This document shows, in pieces, positions 39,557-52,041 of a stretch of DNA of 64,000 nucleotides; positions within the stretch are counted from its first letter, which is position 1; every line of letters starts with the position of its first letter. Location: positions 1,165,001-1,229,000 of the forward strand of contig JACCIC010000120.1 in assembly GCA_018907035.1 (NCBI GenBank), read 5' to 3'. The notes below the pieces were generated by a model. That model was not told where the DNA came from. It did not search any database and worked only from the letters and a program-made list of their open reading frames with translations. This DNA is from Sycobia sp. Sy_11 (Eukaryota; Arthropoda; Insecta; Hymenoptera; Epichrysomallidae). Both the position numbers and the translations under genes were made by a program.

Positions 39557-40572
39557 TTATATTAAAGTGGCGTATTTTCTCACAGAATTTCTATAAAAAT
39601 CGAACACATACTGACTTGCTTCTTTACATTTTATTACAGATTCTAGATATTCATTTTCTAAAAATTGTCCACTTGTCTGGCAACAAATGAGTTCTTTATT
39701 AATACTATCGAAAACACAAGTAAAAACAGCCTTGGCATTCTATAAAAAAAATTAAGTATTATTAGCTATAAATTAAATCTTACATGTAACTTATTGCTAT
39801 AGTTTTAACTTACTTGTAGTTGAATGTTATTTGGATCTACTATTAATTTTTCTGTCTTTTTTTCAATCATACAGCATACTGCTGCATAAGTGTATTTCAT
39901 AGAAATACCAGAATTTATTAATGCTAAACAAGAAGCATTAGTAGCACAAGCTAGTAACTATAAATTATAATATTTTATTGATTCCACTTAATATAATTAA
40001 AATTATATGTATATGAACATTACTTACACCACCACAATCTTGTAATTCCTGAACGTGAATTGTAATAGCTGATGCAGGATGTAAGACAGTAATAATCGCT
40101 CCTTCTGATGTGTCTCTTAAATATAATTCCATTAACCTATCGTTTACACCTAAAATTAATTTATAATTTATTTATTTCTAACTGATATGGCATAGAAATA
40201 TTTACTTGGAGGTCCTTTCATGGGTCCAAATGTTGCTTGAACCGATGCTTTATTATGAAAAATGTGTTGCAATTTTGCTTCAATTGGCCCATAAACACCA
40301 GCTATTACTGAAGTATCACCTACAATCAAAATAAAAGTCACTCACTAATATAATTATAATCATAATGCTATAAAAATAAATTAAACTAATTAATAATAGC
40401 TAGGTATAAAGTTTTTATATAACAATTTAGATTAATTTTAAAATAATTTTCTAAATACCACTGAAAAAGATTTTCTTACATTACCTTGCATAAGCATTAT
40501 AGATCCATCAGCAACAGATAAATAATTTAATTCACAATTTAATGGCCGCAAAGAACACTCAGTTGTTGTCAT
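39557..40572 (-). CDS. EXOSC5: exosome complex component EXOSC5/Rrp46
   Basis: Subunit of the six-member RNase PH-like ring of the RNA exosome, acting in 3'-5' RNA processing and decay in nucleus and cytoplasm. In animals this ring is structural rather than catalytic. Exons: 40572-40485, 40319-40206, 40149-40028, 39957-39814, 39739-39557. All have GT/AG borders and matching phases, giving 216 residues against 235 in human. Landmarks: [56 protein letters not shown] and the C-terminal [12 protein letters not shown]. These match known EXOSC5 proteins in order. The start is the first Met of this exon, but an acceptor (ATATAG) just upstream and a phase-matched exon at 45238-45167 suggest a longer N-terminus. 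Introns are short (65 to 166 bases). Confidence 0.93.
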
Positions 40573-42860
40573 GATTGAAACAGTCTATATAAATAGTCAT
40601 ATAAATAAAATACATCAAAAACAAAATGTTTTGAGGTTATTCGTAAAACCAAGTAAAACGTTTAAATTCAAACCGGGATTTCAATAACCACATGGCATAT
40701 ACCTTTGGCTACTCATCTCTCTAGTCTCTGTATGTCAACAAAAATATAGACCTGCGTATAGAGAAACGTAATAAGCCATTGGCATCGCACAAACCTATAA
40801 GAATAAATCTGGAATAAGAGTGCTCCTCTTGAAAGCCGGAAGTCTCATTCGATCGTAGCGCACCACAGAGAAATATTGTGCGGCCAATTGGATAACTAAA
40901 TCGAATTCTTTGTACTAACGACTTTTCAGGGACGTATCCATTTATGAAAATATTATGGGTGCCCGCAAAGATATACTATCCGTTATAGTCGATCATAGTG
41001 ATTGCGACTAATTCTGCGCGTGCTTGTATAAGTATTGCGTTAGTGCAGCAGATAAATACCAAAGTTTAGGCCGAAATTTTGGGTCGAGATTCAACTTTGA
41101 GTAGAAAATTGGTTATTCATATCTCGCTAGTACCAGATAGTACATAGTTCATTGCCAAAAACAAGCAATCACGAATTTTAGCTTTATTTAAATTATACCC
41201 TATACTTAAGTGTTATTTTAATTAAAATTTAATGGAGTATTATTTAAAAACTGAAACTTATTTATTCAATAAATATTATAGTACTTTTTTAATTTATTAA
41301 ATCATGATAATTATTCATAATTATAAATTATTTATCATAACGCTTATTGAAATCATTTTGAAATGAATATTGCGAATGATATTTAACATATTTGGAATTT
41401 TAACGGTAACAATAATTAAATATTAGTAGCAATTAATATAAATATCTCAAATCGATATTTGAAGAATCGATTTGATCGATCTGAATTTTTGTATGATGAC
41501 TATTTGAAAAAAAAAATTAGATTTTCAAAAATAACTCTAGTGTATTATATTTTACCCATAACTGAACAATTTTTATCAAAATTAAACGAAGAAGATTGCT
41601 GGTACCACTAGTCATGCAGATTCTAATGGCACTTCGTTTTTATGCATTTATAAGTTACCAGCTATATGTGGTGTAAAGGAAATCTGAGCAAGGATGCTAT
41701 TGTCATGTTCAAATAATAGGGTTACTTAAAGATCACGTATTGTTTACTATTTTTTTTAACGGCGAGTGCTAAACTCGTTTTTTCATGCACTTTTTGTGTG
41801 TACAAAGAATCTGTTTCAATCACTCTGATGAGGGGCATGCGCAAAACAAATTCGTTTACTTTGCTCATGTTTTTATAGTCCGGGAGCATTTTTATGTCAT
41901 ATATTTATCCTCGGCCGAAAATTAGTTTAAATATTCGTTTCAATATTCTCTAAAGCGTAGTGATCATCCGCTGCGTCAATTAATCTGGATGTGGAAACGC
42001 CAGGCACCCAAACTTTGTAAAAATGTTAAAAAAGTGATAAAAACCAGGTTTTATGAAATAATTTTGAGTTTAGAAAAAAATTGTTCAAACAAAAGTTGTA
42101 GATCCTATTGAAACAAATTTTTTATGTTCTATCCATTTTTGCTCTAAAGCTAATACTTATGAAGAAAAACGCAATTAATTATGAACATTTCGAGCTGTTA
42201 TCGACCCAAATCATAGTCGATACGTCAACGATCTACCTCGCTACTCAGATCATACATGGTACACAAGTATATACTTTTTAACTTTAAATTTTGCTCATAA
42301 AATTCTAGTTCTAAAGCGAAAATATATCGAATATAATAAGTTTATTCTCGGTAGATCTCCAAATTTTGTTTAGAATCATTTTTAACAACTCTCTATTATT
42401 TCATATATATCATTGATTTATTATTATATACAACATTATTAATGATTTTCAGTATTTCAGTATTAATTCGGCCAATTTGATGTATAATATTAATGTTCCA
42501 AAGCTCCAAAAATTATTTGTAAAAACCTTTTCCTAAATGTTAGAAATTTTTCATCACAAATAAATCAAAAATACTAAAATACAATAACGTTGAAGGAAAT
42601 GTGTTATATGGAAGTATGGTAGTGATATATCTATATACATATAGTTTATTCCATTAAATTTTACAGAATTTTGTTCCAGAAAAATTTATAAATTATTACA
42701 ATAATATACTCACTCTTTAATTTATAATAATTAGATATTTATATACTGGTATAATGCATGCGATAAAACCATTTAAAAGTGCTTGCAAAATTACAGAATC
42801 TATGTACGCTCGTATCACATTCTGTCAGAGAATCATATAACAGATAAATATGAAAAAATT
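40573..42860. other. probable long first intron or 5' flank of EXOSC5
   Basis: No open frames of note. It is moderately GC-rich at 40680-41110 and 41760-42240, with no recognised repeats. If the 45.2 kb exon belongs to EXOSC5, all this is intron. Confidence 0.4.
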
Positions 42861-43592
42861 ATTCAAATGACAATAAGTTTCTGGAAAATTTATTAGGTAA
42901 TTCGATGACAGTGCACCACGCTAGATATCCATCGTGTATCAGGTTCCCCGAAAACGCGTGATACAATTTAACCATCAGTTCCCATTTCTCCTCGCAAAAT
43001 TCTTTTTTCACCTTGTTCTACAATATATGTAAGTTCATTTATAATAATTTTTAGGATTGCAACAATCTGGAATGTATGTCCGCTGAAACAATGAAAAGTA
43101 CGTTCCCTATCACAGAAACGTGAGTAAAGTGCACTCGAAAATGCGTGCTTCAACTGCAGTTTTAACCATCAGTTCCCATTTATCCTCGCAAAATTCTTTT
43201 TCGACCTTGTTCTACAATACTTATAAGTTTATTTGCAATAATATTTAGGACTGCAACAATCTGGAATTGAAGTTGCAAATTTTCAACTGCAGTTCAAGCA
43301 CGCGTTTTCGAGTGCACTTTACTCATGTTTCTGTTATAGGGAACGTACTTTTCATTGCTTCAGCGGACATGCATTCCAGATTGTTGCAATACTAAAAATT
43401 ATTATAAATGAACTTACATGTATTGTAGAACAAGATGGAAAAAAAATTTTACGAGGATAAATGGGAACTGATGATTAAAACTGCAGTTTTCGCACGCGTT
43501 TTCGGGGAACTTGGAACACGATGGATATCTCGCGTGGTGCACTGTCATCGAATCACCTAATAAATTTTCCAGAATCTTATTGTCATTTGAAT
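42861..43592. repeat. large inverted repeat with an internal direct duplication
   Basis: The left arm (42861-43159) and right arm (43287-43592) are reverse complements over about 300 bases. Each runs from ATTCAAATGACAATAAG through CGATGACAGTGCACCACG to CTGCAG. The spacer (43160-43286) begins with a second, direct copy of about 105 bases of the left arm (42968-43075, ACCATCAGTTCCCATTT). So three copies of one segment exist, two direct and one inverted. Probably a composite MITE or fold-back element. Frames inside are fragmentary. Confidence 0.9.
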
Positions 43593-45166
43593 ACTTTTTG
43601 TCGTTGGTTATAAAAAAATTGAAGTTTTTATTTCAAAGTCTATTAGTTTGATAATACGTCCAGTTCAGCGACAAATAGCTGTTGGTATTTGATAACTCAT
43701 TAAAAAATCAATTATTGAGACGACCTCTGGTTGTTTGATTTTTCAATAACAGAATATCAAATATTACGTTTAAAGTATAGCAGTTTCATATTATTTATCT
43801 ATTTTTCATTATAAACAAATTATGATAGCATTTGCAGAATTTATAGAATGTAAAAAAGTTCTTACAACGTTCACATTTAGTTGCAGTTAGTGGTTGAAAA
43901 AGTAAATCAGATGACAAATCATGGAGGATAGAGAGAAGTGGAAATTCTGCTAAAATCGTGTCAAATTAGACGACAGTACTTCACACCAAAATTGGCTGAA
44001 AGTCGGCGGCACTCTGTGGGATTACTCGTTCAATAACATTTATATGACGAAAAACGAGTGGGGGTATGTAGTGAGCGTAGAGAGAATGAAAATATTTTGT
44101 GAAATTTCTGCTCTCCCGCTCTCGTTTATTTTTTTCTTCTCACTCGATTTTTCTTTTGCTTTTTCTATCAGTTGTACGCAGAACTATTGAAGGTTTTCCA
44201 AGAAAGTGACATCTACCGGACAGATCTGAACGATCACCTGCGGCCAATTTTTGATAAACTTTTCCCATGTAAAACGAGCGCATTATTAATAACTTAATAT
44301 TACACTGGTGACTTAGCAAATCAAATTTATGCCATATTTTATAATAAACCAAGCTTAAAAAACTCTTTGGCCTTCTATACATTGACGCTGTCAAAGATTT
44401 GTACCCACGTAATTTTAACAGAGTTCATTCCGATAGCTATACAGCGTGGAATGAATTTTGAAAAACAAAAATTCTTTTCCATCACATATAAGGCTCTCCA
44501 AATATTAAAAAAACTGGTACGTAAACACTAATAAATTTATTGCAGCAGAGACGCAACCAAGATGTACGGTGCAGATTGCATCATAAAAGAGTTGCAGCAG
44601 CGCATTATAATAAAACCATTCCGATAATTTGCCGTAATTTTTAGTATAATAATATTACTTAGTTTTCTGACTGCACTATGAGAATAGTCTTTCAAGTAAT
44701 TTTACCACATAAGTTATCCAAAGATAAAAAAAAATGTAACCGCTTTATATAAACGTTACATAACTCTTCGAATTGCTTCCGCCATCTTTGCTTTCCAGCT
44801 CATATTTACGTCCTCGTAATATTATTCTTTGTACCTTCATTATCTTTATAGTTACCGTTAGTCTTTAAATTCTTCATAATAGTAAAATAAAATATTAATT
44901 AACATAAAAATAGTACTTTTTAGTTAGCTTCTAATGGTCTTACTGTACAATTCATTAATTAAAAAACATCAAATGAAAGTTAAATTTTAAATAACTGTAA
45001 GAATACACTAGAGAAATAATAATATGGATATTATGTTGACTCAAAATTAAAGTGAATTAACATTTCTATTCTGAAACAAATTACTTGCACAGCAGGGCCA
45101 ATGACAAACCATAAATACACTCCTATCTGAATTTTGTTCAAGTAATTATAATAATAAAAAACTTAC
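43593..45166. other. no gene seen
   Basis: AT-rich with a purine/pyrimidine-biased stretch at 44030-44170. An 84-codon minus-strand frame at 44394-44140 has no recognisable features. Probably EXOSC5 intron. Confidence 0.4.
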
Positions 45167-45238
45167 TTTATTCATTTCTGTATGTAATGGAAAAATTTTG
45201 CTTCGATATGCATCATTGTCCATCTTTAACACAGTCAC
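45167..45238 (-). CDS. candidate upstream coding exon of EXOSC5
   Basis: 72 bases, fully open, phase 0 at both ends. It is bounded by a good donor (AAA/GTAAGT) and an acceptor with a T-rich tract (TTTTTTTGTTAAATTAG). It contains an ATG at 45223 followed by DNDAYRSKIFPLHTEMNK. Spliced to the acceptor just upstream of the EXOSC5 Met it would add TVSI and keep frame, giving an N-terminal extension similar in length to that of human EXOSC5. It could equally be a 5' UTR exon or belong to an unseen neighbouring gene. Confidence 0.4.
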
Positions 45239-45879
45239 CTAATTTAACAAAAAAATTTCTTTAAAAAACAATTACTGGCAAACCTATTTTGAATTACGTG
45301 CATGACAAGATTATACAATGTTTCAGTGGTACAATTGTAAATCACTTGCCAACTGTTATAAGATAAGAGTACAGCGGTGCAACGCTTAAAAATCCACAGA
45401 CGTGCAATATATATATATATAGCTTGATAGACCAGAGCTTACACACTGATTGGTACCATCATTTTAATATTCTTCTTTTTTATATTATAAACTCAATGTA
45501 ACCTCCAACCATCAGCTACAACCAATACATAGCATAGCAGTGAATACACTGTTTTGTTATACTTTTTTGCTTCGAATTTTCCAGTTACACTTACCACTTA
45601 CACTTTTCATTTACACTTGATCACTTTAACTTTAATCTATAATTTAATTGTTTATATATAATATTTATATCAATGTTTAAGAATCTATAATATTTATAAT
45701 ATAGAAAGAAGAAATTTGCAATACAACAAATATATTCAGTACTGCACGTATTGTAAATTCTTTCCAATAAGACATTTTAAAACACTTGCCTTTAATTTCA
45801 TTAAAGTTAACATGTTCTAGTTTATGAGACAAAGATAAGTAAACAAATACTCAATACGTCGTTGAAAAATGAACTAAAT
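45239..45879. other. no gene seen
   Basis: AT-rich spacer between the candidate exon and the transposase relic. Confidence 0.5.
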
Positions 45880-47076
45880 CAAAATAGTTACTTTTCTTAT
45901 TCAATTTTTTAATTGCTATCTCACAATTTCCATCGCTAAATTGTAATACATTCTGAACTTCTACAGTTGTTGAATCACAAGAAAACTGTGTTCTTACATT
46001 TGTCAATTTCGATGTACCATTTCTTGATTTAACTACTCATAAGAATGATGAAAAGTTCAATTCACTTTTTATTTCAACCAAAGATTTTTTAATTCACTTT
46101 TTATTTCAACCAAAGATTTTTTATCGTGTCTCCGAGAAAATTTAATAGTCGGCTGCTGTATACATTTGTAAGTATGACATAATTTTCTTCGGCTCTTGTA
46201 TTACGTATTTACTCTAAATGTTGATTTGGCTTCTTAAACATTTTCTAAAATCTGTCATATTGTTCTCATAAAGTTTAATTCTTGAACATCATCAGCTAAG
46301 TGTAAGAGACCATGAATATTAATTATATAACATAAATTGTGTGCCATAGAATTTTTCACATTTATTTAAAAAATTTAGATGTTTTCTTCTGACAGTTTTT
46401 ATGCCTTTTTTCTTATCAAGAATAAAAAATGCATATATACTTCAGTATCCATCAATCCTAGGAATACTGCTGGTCCCATGTACAGAAGTATTTGCCTTAA
46501 TTCTATTCCCTTATATTTTTTATATCTAACAATGTCACGAAGCTATCTTGCAAAGTCTCGTAAACAAAAGTCAAACACTGTACTTAGCTTACTTAATAAA
46601 ATTTTAATATATCGATATGATAGATTCAGTAAAGTGTCATATTTATCATCAATCAAACCTTGTAAAATTTTTTCCATGACACTTAAGCACACAAGATGCT
46701 TGTAATCAAACATAACACCTGTCATTAAGTCCAAAGATAATCTACCAATGGAACAATCCTCCTCATGATGGTCAATATCGAATTTTAAAATGTACTCTTC
46801 ATAAGTACGAGACATTGTAACTGATGCCACGTTGTTTCTCAACACGTTGAAAAATAGATACAAGCATTCCTCTATGCCCTAATAAAAAACTCGTGCAGGA
46901 GCATCAGCAATGAAGCACCTTAATATGAATGGGATTTTTCGATTTTAAAATATTATACCTCCACTGTTTCTAACAGTTAAAACCTCATCAATGAAGGATT
47001 GAAAAAATACAACAGCACTCATTGTGTTACTGACAGATTCTTGAATAATTTTACACATCAAATATTAAGTTGAATA

Positions 47077-47963
47077 TGTGAGAATAATAGCGCCTAGGCG
47101 AGTTTTAGCGAAATGGTGCGTTATTTTTTGTCAAAAGAAAACTAAAAGCTTTTATTTATTATTTGGGTATGAATAAGAATGTAATGTAATAATCATCATT
47201 GTAAATTCTTATTTTTGGAAAAGGTTTTCTTCTCGATTTTTTCCAAATGGTTTTTCTTGGAGTTTCCCCTTTTCCCCAGAATTGTTTGAAACCTGGGCGA
47301 ATGCGGAAATAAGAATATTATTTTTTATAAGAAACAAAAGCCGCTCGATTCTTAGTGTTTATTTTATAGTGTTTAAGTCATTTATATTATGTTATATTAT
47401 AAAAAATTTATATTATATTACATTTCATACTGTTTAGATTTAGAATTATTAAATGATTGATTTATAGTATTTTAAAATTTATAGTTAAGTATCGTTGTAA
47501 ATAACGAGGCCTATGGTGACTAGGATTTCCACGACCTAGCTCGGACTGTGCATGGATTCGCCCATGGCCTGGAAGCCATATGTGCGGGCCGGGTATATCC
47601 GAGGCTCGCGACTATTCTTTCCGAATAGACGTGCACGAGAAAATGTGTTGAAAAAACTCGTGGCCGTGAAGGCTATAAACCTCAACGTAAATGTGTTGTT
47701 GAGGTTCTCTGAGCGAAGCCGTGGAGAGCCCGAAGTCGCGCTCCCAATTATACATATATGGTATACTATATTCGAAATCGGCGAAGGACCGTTGTGTCCG
47801 ATGCCCTTTTTTTCATGAGGCAAGCGATGTATAAAGTAAGCTATCGAGACACGAGCGGCATTCTTTTCGCGTCAGCTTTCCAACTGTACACATCGTCGTA
47901 ATTACGTTATTAATAAAGTTCTTTGTGTTTTGCATTTATATTTTAACTTTTATTCTTCTAACA
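47077..47963 (+). mobile_element. LTR-like insertion (possible solo LTR) within the transposase relic
   Basis: About 890 bases that interrupt the relic. The ends are roughly complementary (TGTGAGAATAA at 47077 and TTATTCTTCTAACA ending at 47963), as in TG...CA LTRs. A TATAAAG box (47830-47836) is followed about 80 bases later by an AATAAA signal (47912-47917), the U3-R-U5 layout. The inner 47520-47880 is GC-rich and its frames look accidental. I find no clean target duplication, and no internal retroelement domains are present. Confidence 0.5.
47830..47836 (+). promoter_or_regulatory. TATA box of the LTR-like insertion
   Basis: TATAAAG preceded by a GC-rich U3-like block and followed by a polyadenylation signal at 47912. 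Confidence 0.45.
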
Positions 47964-48420
47964 CCTTATCCCAAATCCAGTTCTCGTCTGTTATACATTG
48001 ATGTTTATGATTTATTGAATCTAGGATCTATATGAATGTTTTGAAAGCATAGTTGTAATTTTCTAACTTGAAAAATTACTTTGCACTGCTGAAGAGTCAT
48101 GATTGTCCTTTTGAATGCTTCAACAAGTTTTTTTTTCAATAAATTTGACAGAAGTATCTTCTCCAACATTCAAATGTATCAAATTGTCTTTAGAACTAAC
48201 TTTTCCATATTCTATATCTTGTTTTTGATATTTGCATCTTCTTGCTGCAGGTTAATGTCACTATCTTGATTTATTTCTTCACATGTACCATTAATATTTT
48301 CTTCTGAATTATTCACTCCGCTATTAAATAGACGATCACCGCAATATATTTTCGTACTGTTTTTACTAATTACTTCACTAGGTTGAGCATTCACTCCTTG
48401 AAACTTAAATTATTAACAGC

Positions 48421-50269
48421 ATTAGCTTTCACATGTTTTAAGTAATTTTTTTGGCTACTAGAATAAGCATAATGTTCTTTAGTTCTTATTTCATTTAAAG
48501 CTTACATTTTATAATTATAATGGTATTAAAACTATTTAAATCAAAAGAAATTAAATTTAGTAAAATGCCTTTTGTTAGTTGATTACTATTAAAATAGTTA
48601 TGCTTCATTATTTTATTTTTTATTAATTATAATACAATAATCTATAGTTCAGAATTGTATCAAATGCAAAATTACGTAGCTAATGCAAATATAAACTAAA
48701 AGTAATGAAAGATCTATCGATTGACATACTATTCCACGTCATTAATTCAGTATGATTACATTCCTAAGTACTCGCATTCATATTTATGCAGCTCCTTGGT
48801 ATATATATACAATATACACAAATATATAAAATCTTTATAAAAATTATATATATAATGACTGTCAAATGTTTTTTTATATAAGAAGCGCGCACTTATTCAA
48901 AAGTCGATAGATAATTTAATTTAATGGAAAACATACAATATTTTATTGCATTCAATATTAATTTATTCGAAAATACTAAATAAGAGTAACTTGTTCGGAA
49001 AATCGATGAAGTAAAAAGAGAGGCACCCTCTTAAAGAAGTCCTGTATTTAAAACATCGGTAGGATAGCCGTTGGTCCAGCAGAGGGAGAAGCGGGAGCAG
49101 AATTCTGCGAGTTGATAGTACGTTCTCCCGCCGTATTTCCCCTAGCTTCTCTGTCGTGTGTCTTACGTCATCATTGATGGTTGTAGAGGGGCGACGCAGG
49201 CCTGGCGGGAGAAAAATCCCCTTCAATCTCCACCAGGTCAGCCTCGATCTCGGCGTACATAAACAGTCTCACATTTCATATATTTTGACGGCGTATTTGG
49301 CGGTGTAGTTTTGATGTCCGCTTTCCATATACTTTGTTAAATAATAATATAATGTGGATAATCCTCATTTAAAACTAATTTTGTAATTCGACCGAGATAT
49401 TATAGCTTTATTTTCTCAATTTTATTTTATTTTATAATTTTATAATTATATTATTAATTTTAATTCTGGGAGGTGTCTTATTAAATATAACATTCATCGA
49501 TCATTTATTTTATAATTTTGTAACGCACTATAAGACTGCAACCGTTCTCGAATTATATTGTCGTATCTTATTCTTGGACTCTCGTATTTTATTTTTTTCG
49601 ATACATGAATATTCTTGATCGACCGCGAATATTTCTATTAATATCATTTAATTTTGTGCAATTTGAAATAAAATGATTTTCTAAAATTGTGCTTATAAAA
49701 TTTAAGTAATTTACGTAAATCACATATTTTACGTGATTCTAACTGATGCTATATTGCAAGATATAACATCTTTAAATGAAGTACAATCGGGGTGATAAAA
49801 ATCAAACGTAAAATATGATAACACAACCTTAACTGAAAGAAAAATGGTTTTCAGTAATCATATGGAAATATGATGAAAATATAACGAGTATTTATAAATT
49901 ATAAAAAGATCCAATAAAAAAATTAAATAACAGAATACTGTGCAGTGTTTAATAAATAAAATCTGTTAATAATGTGTAAGTGAAAATAAAAGCAATACAA
50001 GTGAACATTTATGTATGTATATTGTATGTAATTATATTATAAAAAAATTATATTTATTGTTATAAGACAATAAAACAAATTCATAATTACTTTAATAACG
50101 TTTTTTATTCATTCAATTTCTAACTATTATATTTTACTTATTATAGAAATTATTAAACTAATATATAATTTGCTGATATGTTTATTTATATAATTAATTA
50201 CAATATTTTATATTTTATATTTCATTTCATTGGCATTGATATTAAAAAGAATTAAATTACCACCAGAAC
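48421..50269. other. no gene seen; GC-rich island at 48990-49260
   Basis: The island contains an 87-codon frame on the minus strand with no recognisable domain, and it may be an LTR or promoter fragment. The rest is very AT-rich. Confidence 0.4.
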
Positions 50270-51012
50270 AAATTTATTTAGGATAGAATTTCTAGTTGAA
50301 ATGATTGTCCCATAAGGCATTTTGAAACATTTTCCGCAATTTCATTGATATTTATTTATTCAATTTTATCTGATAACGAGAAACAAACGTATACACTAAT
50401 AGATGATGCTGGACAAACTAAATCAAACAAATCAATTTTTTTTTTGAATTTTATAATAATAATGTCACAACTTTCATCATCAAATTTAATAATATTTTTA
50501 ATTTTGCCTATATTTGAATAATTAAAAACACTTTATTGTTACTCTTATTACTTCCATTACACCACTTGCCACTTTTAAAATTTATTTATAATTTAAATTG
50601 TGTTAACATCAAGCATAGGTCCTTTATTGTGGATATCAGAAAATTTATTTGGTTTCCATTACACGCATTTGCCAACATTCACCAAACTTTCTTCAGCTCT
50701 GCATCTACTAATTTTCTGTAAATGCAGGTGTGGTTTTTTACATTATCTGAAATAGATCATATTATTTTCGTAAGGAAAAGTTGAGAAGTAATCCAGGCAA
50801 CCAAAATTGTCGACATTATTCGTGAAATGCATCAGAGCATGAAAATTAAAAGATATAAATTTTGTTCCGTAGACTTCCTCAGCTCTAATCACAAAAATCT
50901 TGATGCACTCTTCTGCTGGCTTAATGCTTTGGGGAGTACTCACAAGATATGTGAATATCCTCATACCTGAATGTAATAATAAAAAATGTGTATTCCCTGT
51001 TTTATAAAACAA
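50270..51012 (-). pseudogene. C-terminal fragment of a second minus-strand Tnp2-like transposase copy
   Basis: The frame 51012-50743 reads THFLLLHSGMRIFTYLVSTP, AEECIKIFVIRAEEVYGTKF and FPYENNMIYFR. It is nearly identical to residues around 460-545 of the transposase at 52446. Past a stop the match continues to about 50270, including NIIKFDDESCDI in another frame (about 50490). The N-terminal two thirds are absent. It lies back to back with the intact copy, so an inversion or independent insertion is implied. Confidence 0.85.
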
Positions 51013-51290
51013 CTTATTATAAAATTATTATAATTTCATTCAAAATTATATTTAAATTTGATTTTAACTAGGTAAAAAAATTAATAACTCATATATTTGT
51101 AAATTCAATTAATTTTTTCTTTTATGTCGCATAATATCATTTTTTAATTAGATACATATACACAATTACATACATTATAATTAATATATCAAATTCTAAC
51201 ACTGATAATGACACTGTCACCATAAAAATTATATAAGAATTTTCTTACAATTATATATTCTTAAACCATGTAAATATAATATATTCAAAT

Positions 51291-51486
51291 ATTTTGATTC
51301 CACACAATACTTGGTATGCTCACCATTCCCTGACCCAACGTGGAGTTATATTATCGAAAAATTACGATTGCCACCCAGATAGCAGCGCGTGATATGCATA
51401 CCGTGGAAATCGCACTTTGCGTTACTATAACTCCACGTTGGGTCACGGAATGCTGCTGATACCACGCGATTGTGTAAAATCACTAC
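51291..51486. repeat. imperfect inverted repeat, possible MITE or transposon terminus
   Basis: Arms 51291-51350 and 51426-51486 are complementary. The inner 20 bases (CCCAACGTGGAGTTATA and its complement) are perfect, while the outer parts carry a few mismatches. The 75-base loop contains motifs shared with the far side of the transposon (see 51374 and 57464). Confidence 0.85.
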
Positions 51487-51993
51487 GTGCCGTATTGTGC
51501 TGTTGTAATGCTACATGAATAGTATTATTTATAGGTTATATGCAGAATAATATATATATATATATATAATGCGCGAAGGTCGTTTAAAATATTTAAAATA
51601 GATTTACATTCTCTAAAATATATATAACTATATAATAAAATTTTGATATAATTTTTATCGTTTTAGCGAAATTATGTATATTATACTTGTATATATCAGT
51701 TCTAAATGTATGTATTTTTGAACAATTGATAATTAAAACATGATGTCACAAATAAAAGAAAAAAAATTAATTTTATTTAAAAATATATAAGTCGATTTAT
51801 TAATTGTTTCACCTTGTTAATATAAAATATAACTATAATTTTTATTGAAATAATAATAATGTTATTTATAAAAGCTGAAGGAAATATTATAATTTAAAAA
51901 ATATATTTGAAAAGAATTCTAAAGTAGTTGATACTATCATTAAAAAGAATTAATCTCATTGAATTCTGTAATATTTAAAATTAAAATTCTCTG

Positions 51994-51994
<1 letters not shown>

Positions 51995-52036
<42 letters not shown>
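51995..52036. repeat. (TA)n microsatellite
   Basis: About 20 TA units upstream of the transposase frame. Confidence 0.98.

Positions 52037-52041
<5 letters not shown>

Larger units (their letters stand above)
45880..48420 (-). pseudogene. decayed minus-strand copy of the Tnp2-like transposase, split by an LTR-like insertion
   Basis: In minus-strand order: an N-terminal segment (48394-48212 and on to about 48010, with IHIDPRF), then an interruption at 47963-47077. After that come IADAPAR (about 46905), YEEYILKFDIDHHEEDC and FDYKHLVCLSVMEKIL (46863-46700), RDFAR and LLYMGPAVFLGLMD (46560-46440), HGLLHLADDV (about 46300) and FLCDSTTVEVQNVLQF (about 45980). These match the intact protein encoded at 52446-54602 from end to end. 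Stops and frame changes are scattered throughout. A tandem duplication of about 32 bases sits at 46057-46121. Confidence 0.85.

Noticed and set aside
44140..44394. 84-codon minus-strand frame
   Set aside because: No recognisable domains, within a probable intron, and no supporting splice or start context.
47536..47823. Overlapping 88- and 95-codon frames on both strands in a GC-rich block
   Set aside because: The block lies inside the LTR-like insertion. The frames have no domain similarity and are expected in GC-rich DNA with few stop codons.
48963..49226. 87-codon minus-strand frame in a GC-rich island
   Set aside because: No domain or splice support; more likely part of a promoter or LTR fragment.
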